The notes under the pieces: generated by a model
Told to the model about the DNA's origin: nothing
What the model saw: only the letters and a program-made list of their open reading frames with translations
Databases searched by the model: none
Assembly (NCBI GenBank): GCA_024195265.1
Contig: JAJLRJ010000005.1
Location: forward strand, 46,052,515 to 46,116,514
From: Dendrophyllia cribrosa
Lineage: Eukaryota > Cnidaria > Anthozoa > Scleractinia > Dendrophylliidae
Direction: 5' to 3'
DNA: 64,000 bases
Position numbers and translations under genes: made by a program
Shown: positions 9,948 through 19,818 of the stretch, one piece after another
Position numbering within the stretch: position 1 is the stretch's first letter
How the letters are laid out: each line of letters opens with the position of its first letter

Positions 9948-10537
9948 TTAGTCTTTCAAACCTGACTTGCATTGTGCGGCTAAAGAACTTATCTTTTTTT
10001 GCAACTTAGAACGCTCTTCGGTGCGTATTTCCTTCCTTATTTTTTCAAGATCTGGCGATCTATTTTTGCCGCCAGTTTTGTTTTCACCAGAGCGAATCAA
10101 GGTTTTGAGTTCATGGTATTTGTTTAACCTCGCGAAATATGATTGAAAATTCTGAATCACTGATGCGCTTGTCCATGAGAGCCTTAGATACCAACTCACT
10201 GACAGAGTTTTGTTTAGCATCGGCGAGTATACAGATCCTTTCATGTTTCGTGATATTTTTTCGAGCCTTTTACTGAATGCAGTAAGGCCAGTGGCGGGCT
10301 AGCGACAATTCCAAATCCAGTCAAGGCTGTTGCCAAGGTGGCAGAAGATAAGCCCGCAGAAATAATACCAAGGCCAACAGCTGAACCGTGAACAATGGAG
10401 TGGGTTCGTTTGTATTTTTTTGCGACCTGTCTATAATGGTCAGCTTCTGATTCAAGCTCTTTTTGTAAATCAGAGATTTTTTTGAGACGGAAGTCATCGC
10501 CATTTGGTAAGACTGGGTAAAGCGGTTCAGTATCGCT
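9948..10537 (-). pseudogene. SLATT-like two-TM protein of element A, broken
   Basis: Read on the minus strand, the frame gives a charged helix (ISDLQKELESEADHYRQVAK) and two hydrophobic segments (for example AVGLGIISAGLSSATLATAL). After a frameshift near 10260 comes a long lysine-rich helical tail that ends at 9948. This topology matches the SLATT-like proteins of B (12799-13287) and C (30991-31482). Role unknown. The 5' end runs into a foldback element at 10538, so the start is lost. Confidence 0.55.
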
Positions 10538-10763
10538 GAATTCTGGGTATATACTTCATGCTAACACACCATATAGGGATCCTATCATAAAGGGATCCTA
10601 AAAACTCATTTTAAAATAGTAAGCTTTTATTTTCTGATGGGTAGTGATATCCATGACAGTAAATAAAAGCTAACCATTTTAAAATGAGTTTTTAGCCCTA
10701 AATAAGTGCCGGATTCTTTGATGTGCATAAATTAAAACCCACCATGAAGTATATCCCGAATTC
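10538..10763. mobile_element. Foldback/MITE-like inverted repeat
   Basis: The outer arms GAATTCTGGGTATATACTTC (10538 on) and its near-complement ending CCCGAATTC at 10763 enclose an inner palindrome. The inner one runs from 10598 to 10695, with CTAAAAACTCATTTTAAAAT against its complement. The element separates the SLATT-like remnant from the penton-like remnant. Confidence 0.6.
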
Positions 10764-10821
10764 TGGAGCCGATGGAGGTAGTACATTAGCAGAACTCATG
10801 GTGGGGTATATATATAAGATT

Positions 10822-11094
10822 TTATTTAATTTCTAATTCAAACTCTGATGGCTTATTATTGAAATCAAAGAGGGCTCCATTTTCATCCTTCACTGATATA
10901 GTTATGCTATTTACATAATCGCCAGATGAGCTGTCACGCAAGACGTTTTGCTGGGTTGACTCATAGAAAACTTTCTCAAATGGTTTCCCACGAACATCAA
11001 ATTGTGCCAAAACAGTAGAAGGCTTCCCATTGAGTAGGTTTTGTTCTTTATCAACCAGATCACAGCGGATAAAGTATTAGTGCTTGAAGACGTT
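10822..11094 (-). pseudogene. Penton-like minor capsid protein of A, C-terminal part
   Basis: This is the 3' part of the gene whose 5' part lies at 51138-51529. Element B separates the two, with the target duplication AATCCT at both sides. The C-terminal segment (NSITISVKDENGALFDFNNK) matches in character the end of the penton-like proteins of B (40541-41302) and C (25646-26392), which close with a strand of the form ADTSFSLILK. A frame change and a TAA near the insertion point show that the gene had decayed in addition to being split. Confidence 0.75.
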
Positions 11095-11100
11095 AATCCT
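11095..11100. repeat. Left target-site duplication of element B (AATCCT)
   Basis: AATCCT at 11095-11100 is repeated at 51132-51137 directly outside the other end of B. A 6-bp duplication is the hallmark of Polinton integrase. Confidence 0.92.
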
Positions 11101-11580
11101 AGTAGTATAGGAGTTGGGGGTACCGGCGCATTTTGTAAAAATGCGCTGTTACCAAACCCAACTCCGATACTACTGCCATATAATGGCATCCATATAATGG
11201 TTTATATCCAGTGTGCGCTTGTATTTTGATGTCTATGAAATTGCGCTCGTATTTTTGGAATATATATTGGTTTCCATATATTGGTGTCTATAAAATTGCG
11301 CTCGTATTTTGGGAATATATATTGGTTTCCATATATTGGTGTCTATAAAATTGCGCTCGTATTTTTGGAATATAGATAATGGCTTCTAACTTTTGGAATA
11401 TATTTTTGGAATACCTTGACATAGTCTTATTGGATTTAATTAATAATTGCATAATGGCCATATGCATAACTGCTGATTCCATCTTCTTGCAGATATCTTT
11501 TGTCATCAAAACAACTGAGTGATACTTTATTGATTTCATAACTTCCTAATTGATGGTTTTGACTTCTGATTGTTTTCATT
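11101..11580. repeat. Left terminal inverted repeat of B with terminal hairpin
   Basis: The first 74 bp (11101-11174) form an imperfect palindrome from AGTAGT to ACTACT with a GCGCATTTT/AAAATGCGC centre. Two copies of a unit of about 55 bp follow (TTGGTTTCCATATATTGG...AATTGCGCTCG). The inner part is a copy of the 3' end of the PolB gene. The matching repeat at 50709-51131 has one unit fewer. Confidence 0.9.
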
Positions 11581-11874
11581 CTATTTTATTGTGAGGAAAT
11601 GAGTCATCAGATTGTAAACAGGATGGAGTTATCGGTGTGTGACATTCTCGGAAAAAACAGGGGAAGCCCCCTATGAAATGAGTCGTCACTATAGCTATTG
11701 TTTCAGATCACGAGAGAAAATATTTTCAACATATTATGGGGTTTGATTTAACTTTACAAGATCTCTCAACTTTGCCCGGTCTGTTCTAAACTCAATAAAA
11801 CGCTGTTTATCCATCAGTGATATCAAAGGTGTGCGAAATATTATGCCTTCCACTCTTGTTTATATTGGTTCAGT

Positions 11875-11993
11875 TTCCCACGCGTGGGAATATTTATTGT
11901 TTCATCACCTTTTATGACAGCTTCCATGATTAGCATTTGGATTAAAAATAACATCTACGCAATGGAACACAGATAGTTTCCCACGCGTGGGAA
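11875..11993. promoter_or_regulatory. Duplicated 16-bp palindrome TTCCCACGCGTGGGAA
   Basis: The perfect palindrome occurs at 11875-11890 and 11978-11993, each time within the longer identical context AGTTTCCCACGCGTGGGAAT and followed by ATTTATTGT. It lies in the gene-free stretch 11581-12142 between the left terminal repeat of B and the VLTF3-like gene. It contains the MluI box ACGCGT and an E2F-like TTTCCCACGC half-site. A transcription or origin function is possible. Confidence 0.45.
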
Positions 11994-12142
11994 TATTTAT
12001 TGTGAGGAAATGACATCGTTCGGTAGCAATAAATTCGCGTTAGCCGATTTTTACATGTTCGCTATTTTTGTTTTCTGGGAATTTAGACACGCGCCGCTTA
12101 TAGCTATTGTTTTAAAAATATTATCTCATATAATAGTATAGA

Positions 12143-12715
12143 ATGAATTGTGATGAGATAATTCACGATGAGTTGAAAGCAATGGGTAATTTTATTTGTG
12201 ATTTTTGTGACGTAAAATTAGTAGAAGTTGATAGTAGTGTGAGAGTGGTCGAGTCATGTTGTAGTGAACAAGATATAAATAATATAGATGGCATGAGTGT
12301 TTGTCTAAATTGTGGTTCCGTACATGGATATAATTATGTTAAAGAGTATGTTAATTTTTATGAGAGTATGTATAAAATACGGCGAAAATCGGTATATCAT
12401 CGGGAATATCATATCCAAAACACAATAAATAAAATCTGTAGCCAACACAAATTACAGATATTAAACAATAATAGAACTAAAATCATGAAAATTTTTGAGG
12501 AGATAGATAAAATTTTGCCACAGATAAATGGAAACCGAAAACGTATGATAAATATTGATTACATTTTAAAACAATTATTTAAGATGTTAAAATCGCCAAT
12601 TGAAAATGATATACCTTTATCTAAATCGAAAAGAACATTAACTTGCTATAAACAATATTGGGATAATATCCTATTGTTAATAGGTGATCAAATACAAACA
12701 ATTATTAATAAATGA
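12143..12715 (+). CDS. VLTF3-like late transcription factor (element B)
   Basis: A 190-residue protein. Residues about 19-65 hold two CxxC pairs (FICDFCDVKL and SVCLNCGSV), a zinc ribbon. The helical C-terminal domain contains RKSVYHREYHIQNTINKIC, a block around NGNRKRMINIDYILKQLF, and PLSKSKRTLTCYKQYW. This order corresponds to the poxvirus VLTF3 family (PF04947), known as a late-gene transcription factor in nucleocytoplasmic DNA viruses. The gene is the first inside the left end of B and is intact. A TATA-like AT-rich run precedes its ATG. The copy in C is 31475-32050. Confidence 0.72.
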   Translation: MNCDEIIHDELKAMGNFICDFCDVKLVEVDSSVRVVESCCSEQDINNIDGMSVCLNCGSVHGYNYVKEYVNFYESMYKIRRKSVYHREYHIQNTINKICSQHKLQILNNNRTKIMKIFEEIDKILPQINGNRKRMINIDYILKQLFKMLKSPIENDIPLSKSKRTLTCYKQYWDNILLLIGDQIQTIINK

Positions 12716-12798
12716 TCCAATATCGTCATGCAAAGGGGGTTTTCCCTATGAATGAGTTATTGAATGAAAAGTTTGTTAGTAAAATTTACTCTACAAGT

Positions 12799-13287
12799 TT
12801 ACTCGGAAGTGAATTTTTTATCATATTGTTTCGCAAATTTTTCATCAAGAGTACAAAGATCAATTATCGTTTCGTCTAGCAACCTCATATTATTGATAAA
12901 ATTGATATGGTTAAATTGCATTCCTCTTAAAAAAGACCGTAAATCAACGAGTACCTTCTCATATGTTGTGTATGCAAATTTAGACATTTCTATTTTTCTT
13001 TTATAGTTTTTAATTTCGCTGTATGTCTTAATCAATAAACCACTACCACTAATTACTCCTAAAATAATAGGGTTCAATGTTATTGAACCAGCTATTGTAC
13101 CAATGGATATTAAAGAAACTGATGATAAATTAATAGCTAAATTCAATCTCTTGAAATATTTGAAAGCCTTCTTATAGCACCAAAAACGCTTGTGATAAAA
13201 TCGATATAATGCTTTGATTTCAGATAGTTTTTCTTTGCTGATGCTTTTATCAATATGATTAAAATTGAAGATGTCTGTTTCAGTCAT
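12799..13287 (-). CDS. SLATT-like protein with two membrane segments (element B)
   Basis: A 162-residue protein. A charged N-terminal region contains HKRFWCYKKAFKYFKRLN. Two adjoining hydrophobic segments follow at about residues 52-90 (INLSSVSLISIGTIAGSI and NPIILGVISGSGLLI). The tail is a long amphipathic helix (KRKIEMSKFAYTTYEKVLVD). The topology is that of SLATT domains, proposed membrane effectors or pores; the assignment is by architecture only. Converges with the VLTF3-like gene. The orthologue in C is 30991-31482. Intact. Confidence 0.65.
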   Translation of the reverse strand: MTETDIFNFNHIDKSISKEKLSEIKALYRFYHKRFWCYKKAFKYFKRLNLAINLSSVSLISIGTIAGSITLNPIILGVISGSGLLIKTYSEIKNYKRKIEMSKFAYTTYEKVLVDLRSFLRGMQFNHINFINNMRLLDETIIDLCTLDEKFAKQYDKKFTSE

Positions 13288-13314
13288 TTATATTATATAT
13301 TTGGATAATAATAA

Positions 13315-13716
13315 TTAAATTTTAGGATTTGAAATGAGGCAATATAATAATCCAGAGATTTGACCCATTATTGGAGATCTTTTTAATTTCTTCGGTATTG
13401 AAAGGCAGCAATATGTGTATCCAGGCCCCTTTTCATAGTCATTGTAAAATCTTCCAAATGCATCATGAAAAATAGCATGTTTAATTAAAAATTGGTAATT
13501 GGTATTTAGAGTACAAGAACCTGGTCCTATTAATCCAATGTCAGAGTGTTTTTCTAATATTTGGTTAAATAATATTGGCTTATTCAAATAGTTAACGTAC
13601 AAAAAGTGATATATTAAAGCCGATTTTAATATTTCATCTTTAGTATTAGGATGTAGGTTTTTTTGGGTTGTGAAAAATTTATTACAAAAATTAATTGACT
13701 GTGCAAGAATTGACAT
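13315..13716 (-). CDS. Conserved 133-aa protein, function unknown (element B)
   Basis: An intact ORF with aromatic and glycine clusters (FHDAFGRFYNDYEKGPGYTY) and a C-terminal hydrophobic stretch (GQISGLLYCLI). It lies between the SLATT-like and fibre genes on the same strand, a position kept in C. The C copy (30571-30943) is nearly identical in nucleotides but has a 29-bp deletion. I do not recognise a family. Confidence 0.7.
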   Translation of the reverse strand: MSILAQSINFCNKFFTTQKNLHPNTKDEILKSALIYHFLYVNYLNKPILFNQILEKHSDIGLIGPGSCTLNTNYQFLIKHAIFHDAFGRFYNDYEKGPGYTYCCLSIPKKLKRSPIMGQISGLLYCLISNPKI

Positions 13717-13748
13717 TTATATATATCAATATATTAGATAATTATATA

Positions 13749-14341
13749 TTAAAACTCTTCAAAAAGTACACTGATATGGCAATTATAAGGTGCATATGTA
13801 ATATGATCAATTGATAGTAATTTGATTCGTACAACTGTATCTTCATTGAAATTGATAACTGATGACGCTATATTGAAAGTGTAATAAATTTTATTCGATG
13901 CTTTATTCCAATTTTGGGGTCCAAATGAATTGTTACCGATTAATATAACCATTTTTTTGTATCCTTCAGGCGGTTTATTGTCCAATATCATCAACCATAA
14001 TTTTACTAATTTCAAATTAACTAATGCAATAAATGATGATGAACCGTTGAACATTATATCACGACTGTTCTTATTTTTCATATAATTGCCTAAAAATATG
14101 AATTTATTTTTCAGTTTTGGTAAACCAATTAGGTTTCTACCATTTAAATCAATATCAGTCTCCATAACCATTTTTCCATTTTCAATTACAAAAACAGTAT
14201 CAAATACATCTGGATCGACACTCGAGACATGTTCTTGAACACCATAAACGATTAGATGTGCTTTATTTGTATTTCCTTTTGTTATTCTTCCATGAAGATC
14301 TATCATTATATATTCAGGTGGAGAGACCTGCCATTTGTGTA
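13749..14341 (-). pseudogene. Fibre gene of B, C-terminal part (split by element C)
   Basis: The minus-strand frame continues the fibre gene whose N-terminal part is 37078-38644. The break lies within the codons for the VHLHKW region and the 6-bp duplication TGTGTA flanks the insertion. This part encodes the C-terminal head (starting about WQVSPPEYIMIDLHG, ending HISVLFEEF), probably a beta-rich receptor-binding or trimerisation domain. It is almost identical to the same part of the intact copy in C (28225-30468). Confidence 0.85.
14336..14341. repeat. Left target-site duplication of element C (TGTGTA)
   Basis: TGTGTA at 14336-14341 is repeated at 37078-37083. Comparison with the uninterrupted fibre gene in C shows a single copy at this place, so the duplication is confirmed by an empty-site paralogue. 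Confidence 0.95.
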
Positions 14342-14475
14342 AGTAGTTATAGGGTTGGGGGTTCCAGACCAGCTTCAAAGAAACTGGTCTGTAACAAACC
14401 CAACCCAATATAACTACTGCCATATGCTGGCTTATAGCTAGTGTCAAGCCAGTTTTATTGAATAATTAATCTATA
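14342..14475. repeat. Left terminal inverted repeat of C with terminal hairpin
   Basis: The first 77 bp (14342-14418) form an imperfect palindrome from AGTAGTTATA to TATAACTACT with a CCAG/CTGG arm in the centre. A short stem CTGGCTT/AAGCCAG follows. The matching copy is 36944-37077. Confidence 0.9.
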
Positions 14476-14612
14476 TATACTATTCGCATATGTTGTATTC
14501 TATAGTTTATTATGTGCTTTTTTGTTTTGATATGACAGGATTTTCCAGCCAGTGTATAATTTTTATTATTTTTACATATATCACAAAACCACTCTTTGTT
14601 TAACATATAATT

Positions 14613-15015
14613 GAAGGGCTCCCTGCAATAACGTCCTCAGTGCGTTTTTGGAAAATTTTCACGGAAATCCTGGATTTTTGGCCTCCAAAGGGACTCACTT
14701 GCCAAAATTATGACTGGATCATGTACATATGACTGAAAGGATTTAATCCAGGTCAACAAATCTTCTATCTTCAAACAGAATAATTTTTTATTTTGAAAAG
14801 ATAAATAGGGTGTCCTGGGAGCCATAGGGTGTCATAGGGGCCCAAAACATTTTCTCAAAGATGTGGATTTTCTTCCCCATTTTGGAGCTGTTTTAAGTAC
14901 CTTAACAATAATAAATCATTAATTTGACAAAACTGTGCTTTAAAAGGCCTAAAACATACAATTTTAGTGAAAGTTACCAAAAACGCACTCAGGACGTTGT
15001 TGCAGGGAGCCCTTC
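14613..15015. repeat. 403-bp inverted-repeat unit of D, copy 1
   Basis: The unit has its own inverted repeats of about 50 bp (AACGTCCTCAGTGCGTTTTT and complement). Copies 2 and 3 lie at 17216-17618 and 19819-20221 in the same orientation. A related end, GAAGGGCTGGGTGCATAACC, also occurs inside the 2.2-kb segment at 16041 and again 2602 bp later. Confidence 0.85.
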
Positions 15016-15021
15016 ATATAA

Positions 15022-15350
15022 AAGCTGGACACTTTCAAATTTGTTCCAGCAATTTCTCTGAGACCCTTCATCCGATGGACTTCAAACTTTGTCAGACTCA
15101 TTTGCCAGATAAGAGGTAATTGTCCATTAAAAATCAGCGAAATCGGAGAAACATTTTTTTTTCCATTTTTCCATACATTCCCTATAAATTTAGAAGAAAT
15201 GTATGGAAAAAATTGAGTTCCTTCGATTACCCTCATTTTTGGTGGAATGTTAGCTCTCGTCTAGAAAATAAGATTGGTAAAGTTTGAAGTCCATCGGATG
15301 AGAGGTCTAAGATAAATCGCTGGAACAAATTTTGAAAATATCCAGTCTTT
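15022..15350. repeat. Subterminal foldback inside D
   Basis: Arms of roughly 80 bp (for example CCGATGGACTTCAAACTTTG and complement at about 15279-15298) fold back around a 170-bp spacer. A second copy is 2603 bp downstream. Confidence 0.6.
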
Positions 15351-15439
15351 TTATTTGAAAGCGCGTGACTGACAAAATACTGAAATTATTCAAAAATTGC
15401 CGTTTCTTCGCCACGGACTTGTGTTTAGACAAGTGTGGT

Positions 15440-15900
15440 AAAGCACTGTTGGTTCGTTTCACTCCTTTTAAACCACTCAAGTTGTTTGTTTCACTCGAAA
15501 AAAACGCAAGTTGTTAGTTTCACTGCCGTTAAACCACTCAAATTGTTCGTTTCACTCGAAAAAAACGCATGTTGTTAGTTTCACTGCCTTTAAACCACTC
15601 AAATTGTTTGTTTCACTCGAAAAAAACGCATGTTGTTAGTTTCACTGCCTTTAAACCACTCAAATTGTTTGTTTCACTCGAAAAAAACGCATGTTGTTAG
15701 TTTCACTGCCTTTAAACCACTCAAATTGTTTGTTTCACTCGAAAAAAAACGCATGTTGTTAGTTTCACTGCCTTTAAACCACTCAAATTGTTCGTTTCAC
15801 TCGAAAAAAACGCATGTTGTTTGTTTCACTGCCTTTAAACCACTCAAATTGTTCGTTTCACTCGAAAAAAACGCATGTTGTTAGTTTCACTGCCTTTAAA
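15440..15900. repeat. Minisatellite in D, unit about 61 bp
   Basis: About seven copies of a unit contain CTTTAAACCACTCAAATTGT and TTTCACTCGAAAAAAACGCA. The array recurs at 18043-18503 in the second 2603-bp copy. The open frames here are repeat artefacts. Confidence 0.85.
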
Positions 15901-16040
15901 GAGAGTACCCAATAAAGCAATTAAAAAAACAAGTTGTTCCTTTCATCAATAAAACTAAAAAAAGCACTGCAGCGTGTTGTCTTTGTGTACTATGTGCCGC
16001 TTGGGATTACTGTTATGAATACTGATCAAGTTAGACATTT

Positions 16041-17215
16041 GAAGGGCTGGGTGCATAACCGTCTCATGTCGAACGTAAGGCCAGTTTTTTTATTTATTCT
16101 CGCTTAGATTTGCCTCCTCTTTGGCATTTGAACTACAAACTAATGGCAAAACATTGTTCAGAATTTCGTTTTTGAGAAATAAGGTATGCAAAAAAAGATA
16201 ATTCCGTGTCTCTGCTCGAGAAAATGAATCCCTAAGTTTACACAAATTTCTCGATTTTATGCTGATTTTTCACTTCACATGGCCAAGTTTCGGCCTGTAT
16301 GCTAAATCCTGTTCAAGAAAAAAAAAACAATCCCGAACCAAAGTTCATACCCTCAAAATCGCTCCATTTTATCGCCAATACTGGTCAGCCATGCTTAGTT
16401 TTGCGGACCTCCTAGGAATTAGCGCTCCCGGTTCTCCGCTGCCGGCTCACAGCCTTTGCCTGCCTTTCCCAATTTCGGCCGGCCAGCAAGAACTCACTTT
16501 GAGCGGCCCAAAGCTGTATTTCAAGTGCCCGAACACGCACAGCGAGCCTCTGTGCCACTGTCGCAAAGCATGTCGGGAAATTCTATGGCAAATCCGAAAT
16601 GGAGTTCCCGCCCGAAAATTATAGCAAAATATTATAAGTCTGGAAGCACTTCGGATATCGGGCGTTTCGACCACGGCACGGGATGGCAAATGGGCCACAA
16701 CTCACAACACTGCCCCTTTTCTGATCCGAAATGATTGCAGACTTTCCCGCCGGCTCGCCTTGTCCACCAAGGTCCATTTTTCACGAGCGCTAAATGGCGC
16801 TTTAGACACGAGGTATGACAAGAAACACGACTCGTTTCTTTGAGAGGTGCTAGAGACTTAAGGATTTCCGGACTTCATGATGTCCTTCCATCGCCGAGCG
16901 GGCCTGAAACATGGCTTAAACCAGCGCTCAACTACTGAGTTGTTCGCTGTTCAGCCATGTTGTCGCAAGTGGCGAACACGATCGATAAGCCCGCCGTTCA
17001 GGTCGTTGGCGCGGGTCAGGAGTATTGCGGTCGCATATTCTCACGGCCAGTCTGTTTTGTTTATAATAATGGCGTCGTTTTGAGTTCTTCCAACTTACGT
17101 TCTATGCAGTTTTGGATGTAACTAGGCCCGGAATGTACAGTCAAAGCACTAGAGGGCCAGAACTCTGCTTTTTTCTCAGGTGAACTTTGTCAAACTCCTT
17201 AGGGTTAGTCCATTT
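16041..17215. other. Unassigned segment of D
   Basis: Between the minisatellite and the next 403-bp unit lies mixed sequence, GC-richer from about 16430 to 17060. Short overlapping ORFs on both strands (61-121 codons) have no recognisable domain and are repeated in the second copy (18643-19818) with a few substitutions. I see no transposase or other gene. Confidence 0.5.
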
Positions 17216-19818
17216 GAAGGGCTCCCTGCAATAACGTCCTCAGTGCGTTTTTGGAAAATTTTCACGGAAATCCTGGATTTTTGGCCTCCAAAGGGACTCA
17301 CTTGCCAAAATTATGACTGGATCATGTACATATGACTGAAAGGATTTAATCCAGGTCAACAAATCTTCTATCTTCAAACAGAATAATTTTTTATTTTGAA
17401 AAGATAAATAGGGTGTCCTGGGAGCCATAGGGTGTCATAGGGGCCCAAAACATTTTCTCAAAGATGTGGATTTTCTTCCCCATTTTGGAGCTGTTTTAAG
17501 TACCTTAACAATAATAAATCATTAATTTGACAAAACTGTGCTTTAAAAGGCCTAAAACATACAATTTTAGTGAAAGTTACCAAAAACGCACTCAGGACGT
17601 TGTTGCAGGGAGCCCTTCATATAAAAGCTGGACACTTTCAAATTTGTTCCAGCAATTTCTCTGAGACCCTTCATCCGATGGACTTCAAACTTTGTCAGAC
17701 TCATTTGCCAGATAAGAGGTAATTGTCCATTAAAAATCAGCGAAATCGGAGAAACATTTTTTTTTTCCATTTTTCCATACATTCCCTATAAATTTAGAAG
17801 AAATGTATGGAAAAAATTGAGTTCCTTCGATTACCCTCATTTTTGGTGGAATGTTAGCTCTCGTCTAGAAAATAAGATTGGTAAAGTTTGAAGTCCATCG
17901 GATGAGAGGTCTAAGATAAATCGCTGGAACAAATTTTGAAAATATCCAGTCTTTTTATTTGAAAGCGCGTGACTGACAAAATACTGAAATTATTCAAAAA
18001 TTGCCGTTTCTTCGCCACGGACTTGTGTTTAGACAAGTGTGGTAAAGCACTGTTGGTTCGTTTCACTCCTTTTAAACCACTCAAGTTGTTTGTTTCACTC
18101 GAAAAAAACGCAAGTTGTTAGTTTCACTGCCGTTAAACCACTCAAATTGTTCGTTTCACTCGAAAAAAACGCATGTTGTTAGTTTCACTGCCTTTAAACC
18201 ACTCAAATTGTTTGTTTCACTCGAAAAAAAACGCATGTTGTTAGTTTCACTGCCTTTAAACCACTCAAATTGTTTGTTTCACTCGAAAAAAACGCATGTT
18301 GTTAGTTTCACTGCCTTTAAACCACTCAAATTGTTTGTTTCACTCGAAAAAAACGCATGTTGTTAGTTTCACTGCCTTTAAACCACTCAAATTGTTCGTT
18401 TCACTCGAAAAAAACGCATGTTGTTTGTTTCACTGCCTTTAAACCACTCAAATTGTTCGTTTCACTCGAAAAAAACGCATGTTGTTAGTTTCACTGCCTT
18501 TAAAGAGAGTACCCAATAAAGCAATTAAAAAAACAAGTTGTTCCTTTCATCAATAAAACTAAAAAAATCACTGCAGCGTGTTGTCTTTGTGTACTATGTG
18601 CCGCTTGGGATTACTGTTATGAATACTGATCAAGTTAGACATTTGAAGGGCTGGGTGCATAACCGTCTCATGTCGAACGTAAGGCCAGTTTTTTTATTTA
18701 TTCTCGCTTAGATTTGCCTCCTCTTTGGCATTTGAACTACAAACTAATGGCAAAACATTGTTCAGAATTTCGTTTTTGAGAAATAAGGTATGCAAAAAAA
18801 GATAATTCCGTGTCTCTGCTCGAGAAAATGAATCCCTAAGTTTACACAAATTTCTCGATTTTTTGCTGATTTTTCACTTCACATGGCCAAGTTTCGGCCT
18901 GTATGCTAAATCCTGTTCAAGAAAAAAAAACAATCCCGAACCAAAGTTCATTCCCTTAAAATCGCTCCATTTTATCGCCAATACTGGTCAGCCATGCTTA
19001 GTTTTGCGGACCTCCTAGGAATTAGCGCTCCCGGTTCTCCGCTGCCGGCTCACAGCCTTTGCCTGCCTTTCCCAATTTCGGCCGGCCAGCAAGAACTCAC
19101 TTTGAGCGGCCCAAAGCTGTATTTCAAGTGCCCGAACACGCACAGCGGGCCTCTGTGCCACTGTCGCAAAGCATGTCGGGAAATTCTATGGCAAATCCGA
19201 AATGGAGTTCCCGCCCGAAAATTATAGCAAAATATTATAAGTCTGGAAGCACTTCGGATATCGGGCGTTTCGACCACGGCACGGGATGGCAAATGGGCCA
19301 CAACTCACAACACTGCCCCTTTTCTGATCCGAAATGATTGCAGACTTTCCCGCCGGCTCGCCTTGTCCACCAAGGTCCATTTTTCACGAGCGCTAAATGG
19401 CGCTTTAGACACGAGGTATGACAAGAAACACGACTCGTTTCTTTGAGAGGTGCTAGAGACTTAAGGATTTCCGGACTTCATGATGTCCTTCCATCGCCGA
19501 GCGGGCCTGAAACATGGCTTAAACCAGCGCTCAACTACTGAGTTGTTCGCTGTTCAGCCATGTTGTCGCAAGTGGCGAACACGATCGATAAGCCCGCCGT
19601 TCAGGTCGTTGGCGCGGGTCAGGAGTATTGCGGTCGCATATTCTCACGGCCAGTCTGTTTTGTTTATAATAATGGCGTCGTTTTGAGTTCTTCCAACTTA
19701 CGTTCTATGCAGTTTTGGATGTAACTAGGCCCGGAATGTACAGTCAAAGCACTAGAGGGCCAGAATTCTGCTTTTTTCTCAGGTGAACTTTGTCAAACTC
19801 CTTAGGGTTAGTCCATTT
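17216..19818. repeat. Second copy of the 2603-bp tandem unit of D
   Basis: The offset of 2603 bp holds for every recognisable landmark. Differences from copy 1 are few (single-base changes and A-run length), so the duplication is recent. Confidence 0.9.

Noticed and set aside
15630..15884. Open reading frame of 84 codons on the plus strand in D (also at 18115-18366)
   Set aside because: It is produced by the 61-bp minisatellite and has a repetitive peptide; not a gene.
16259..17083. Several ORFs of 68-121 codons in the GC-richer part of D
   Set aside because: They overlap on both strands, have no domain, and no transposase motif was seen.
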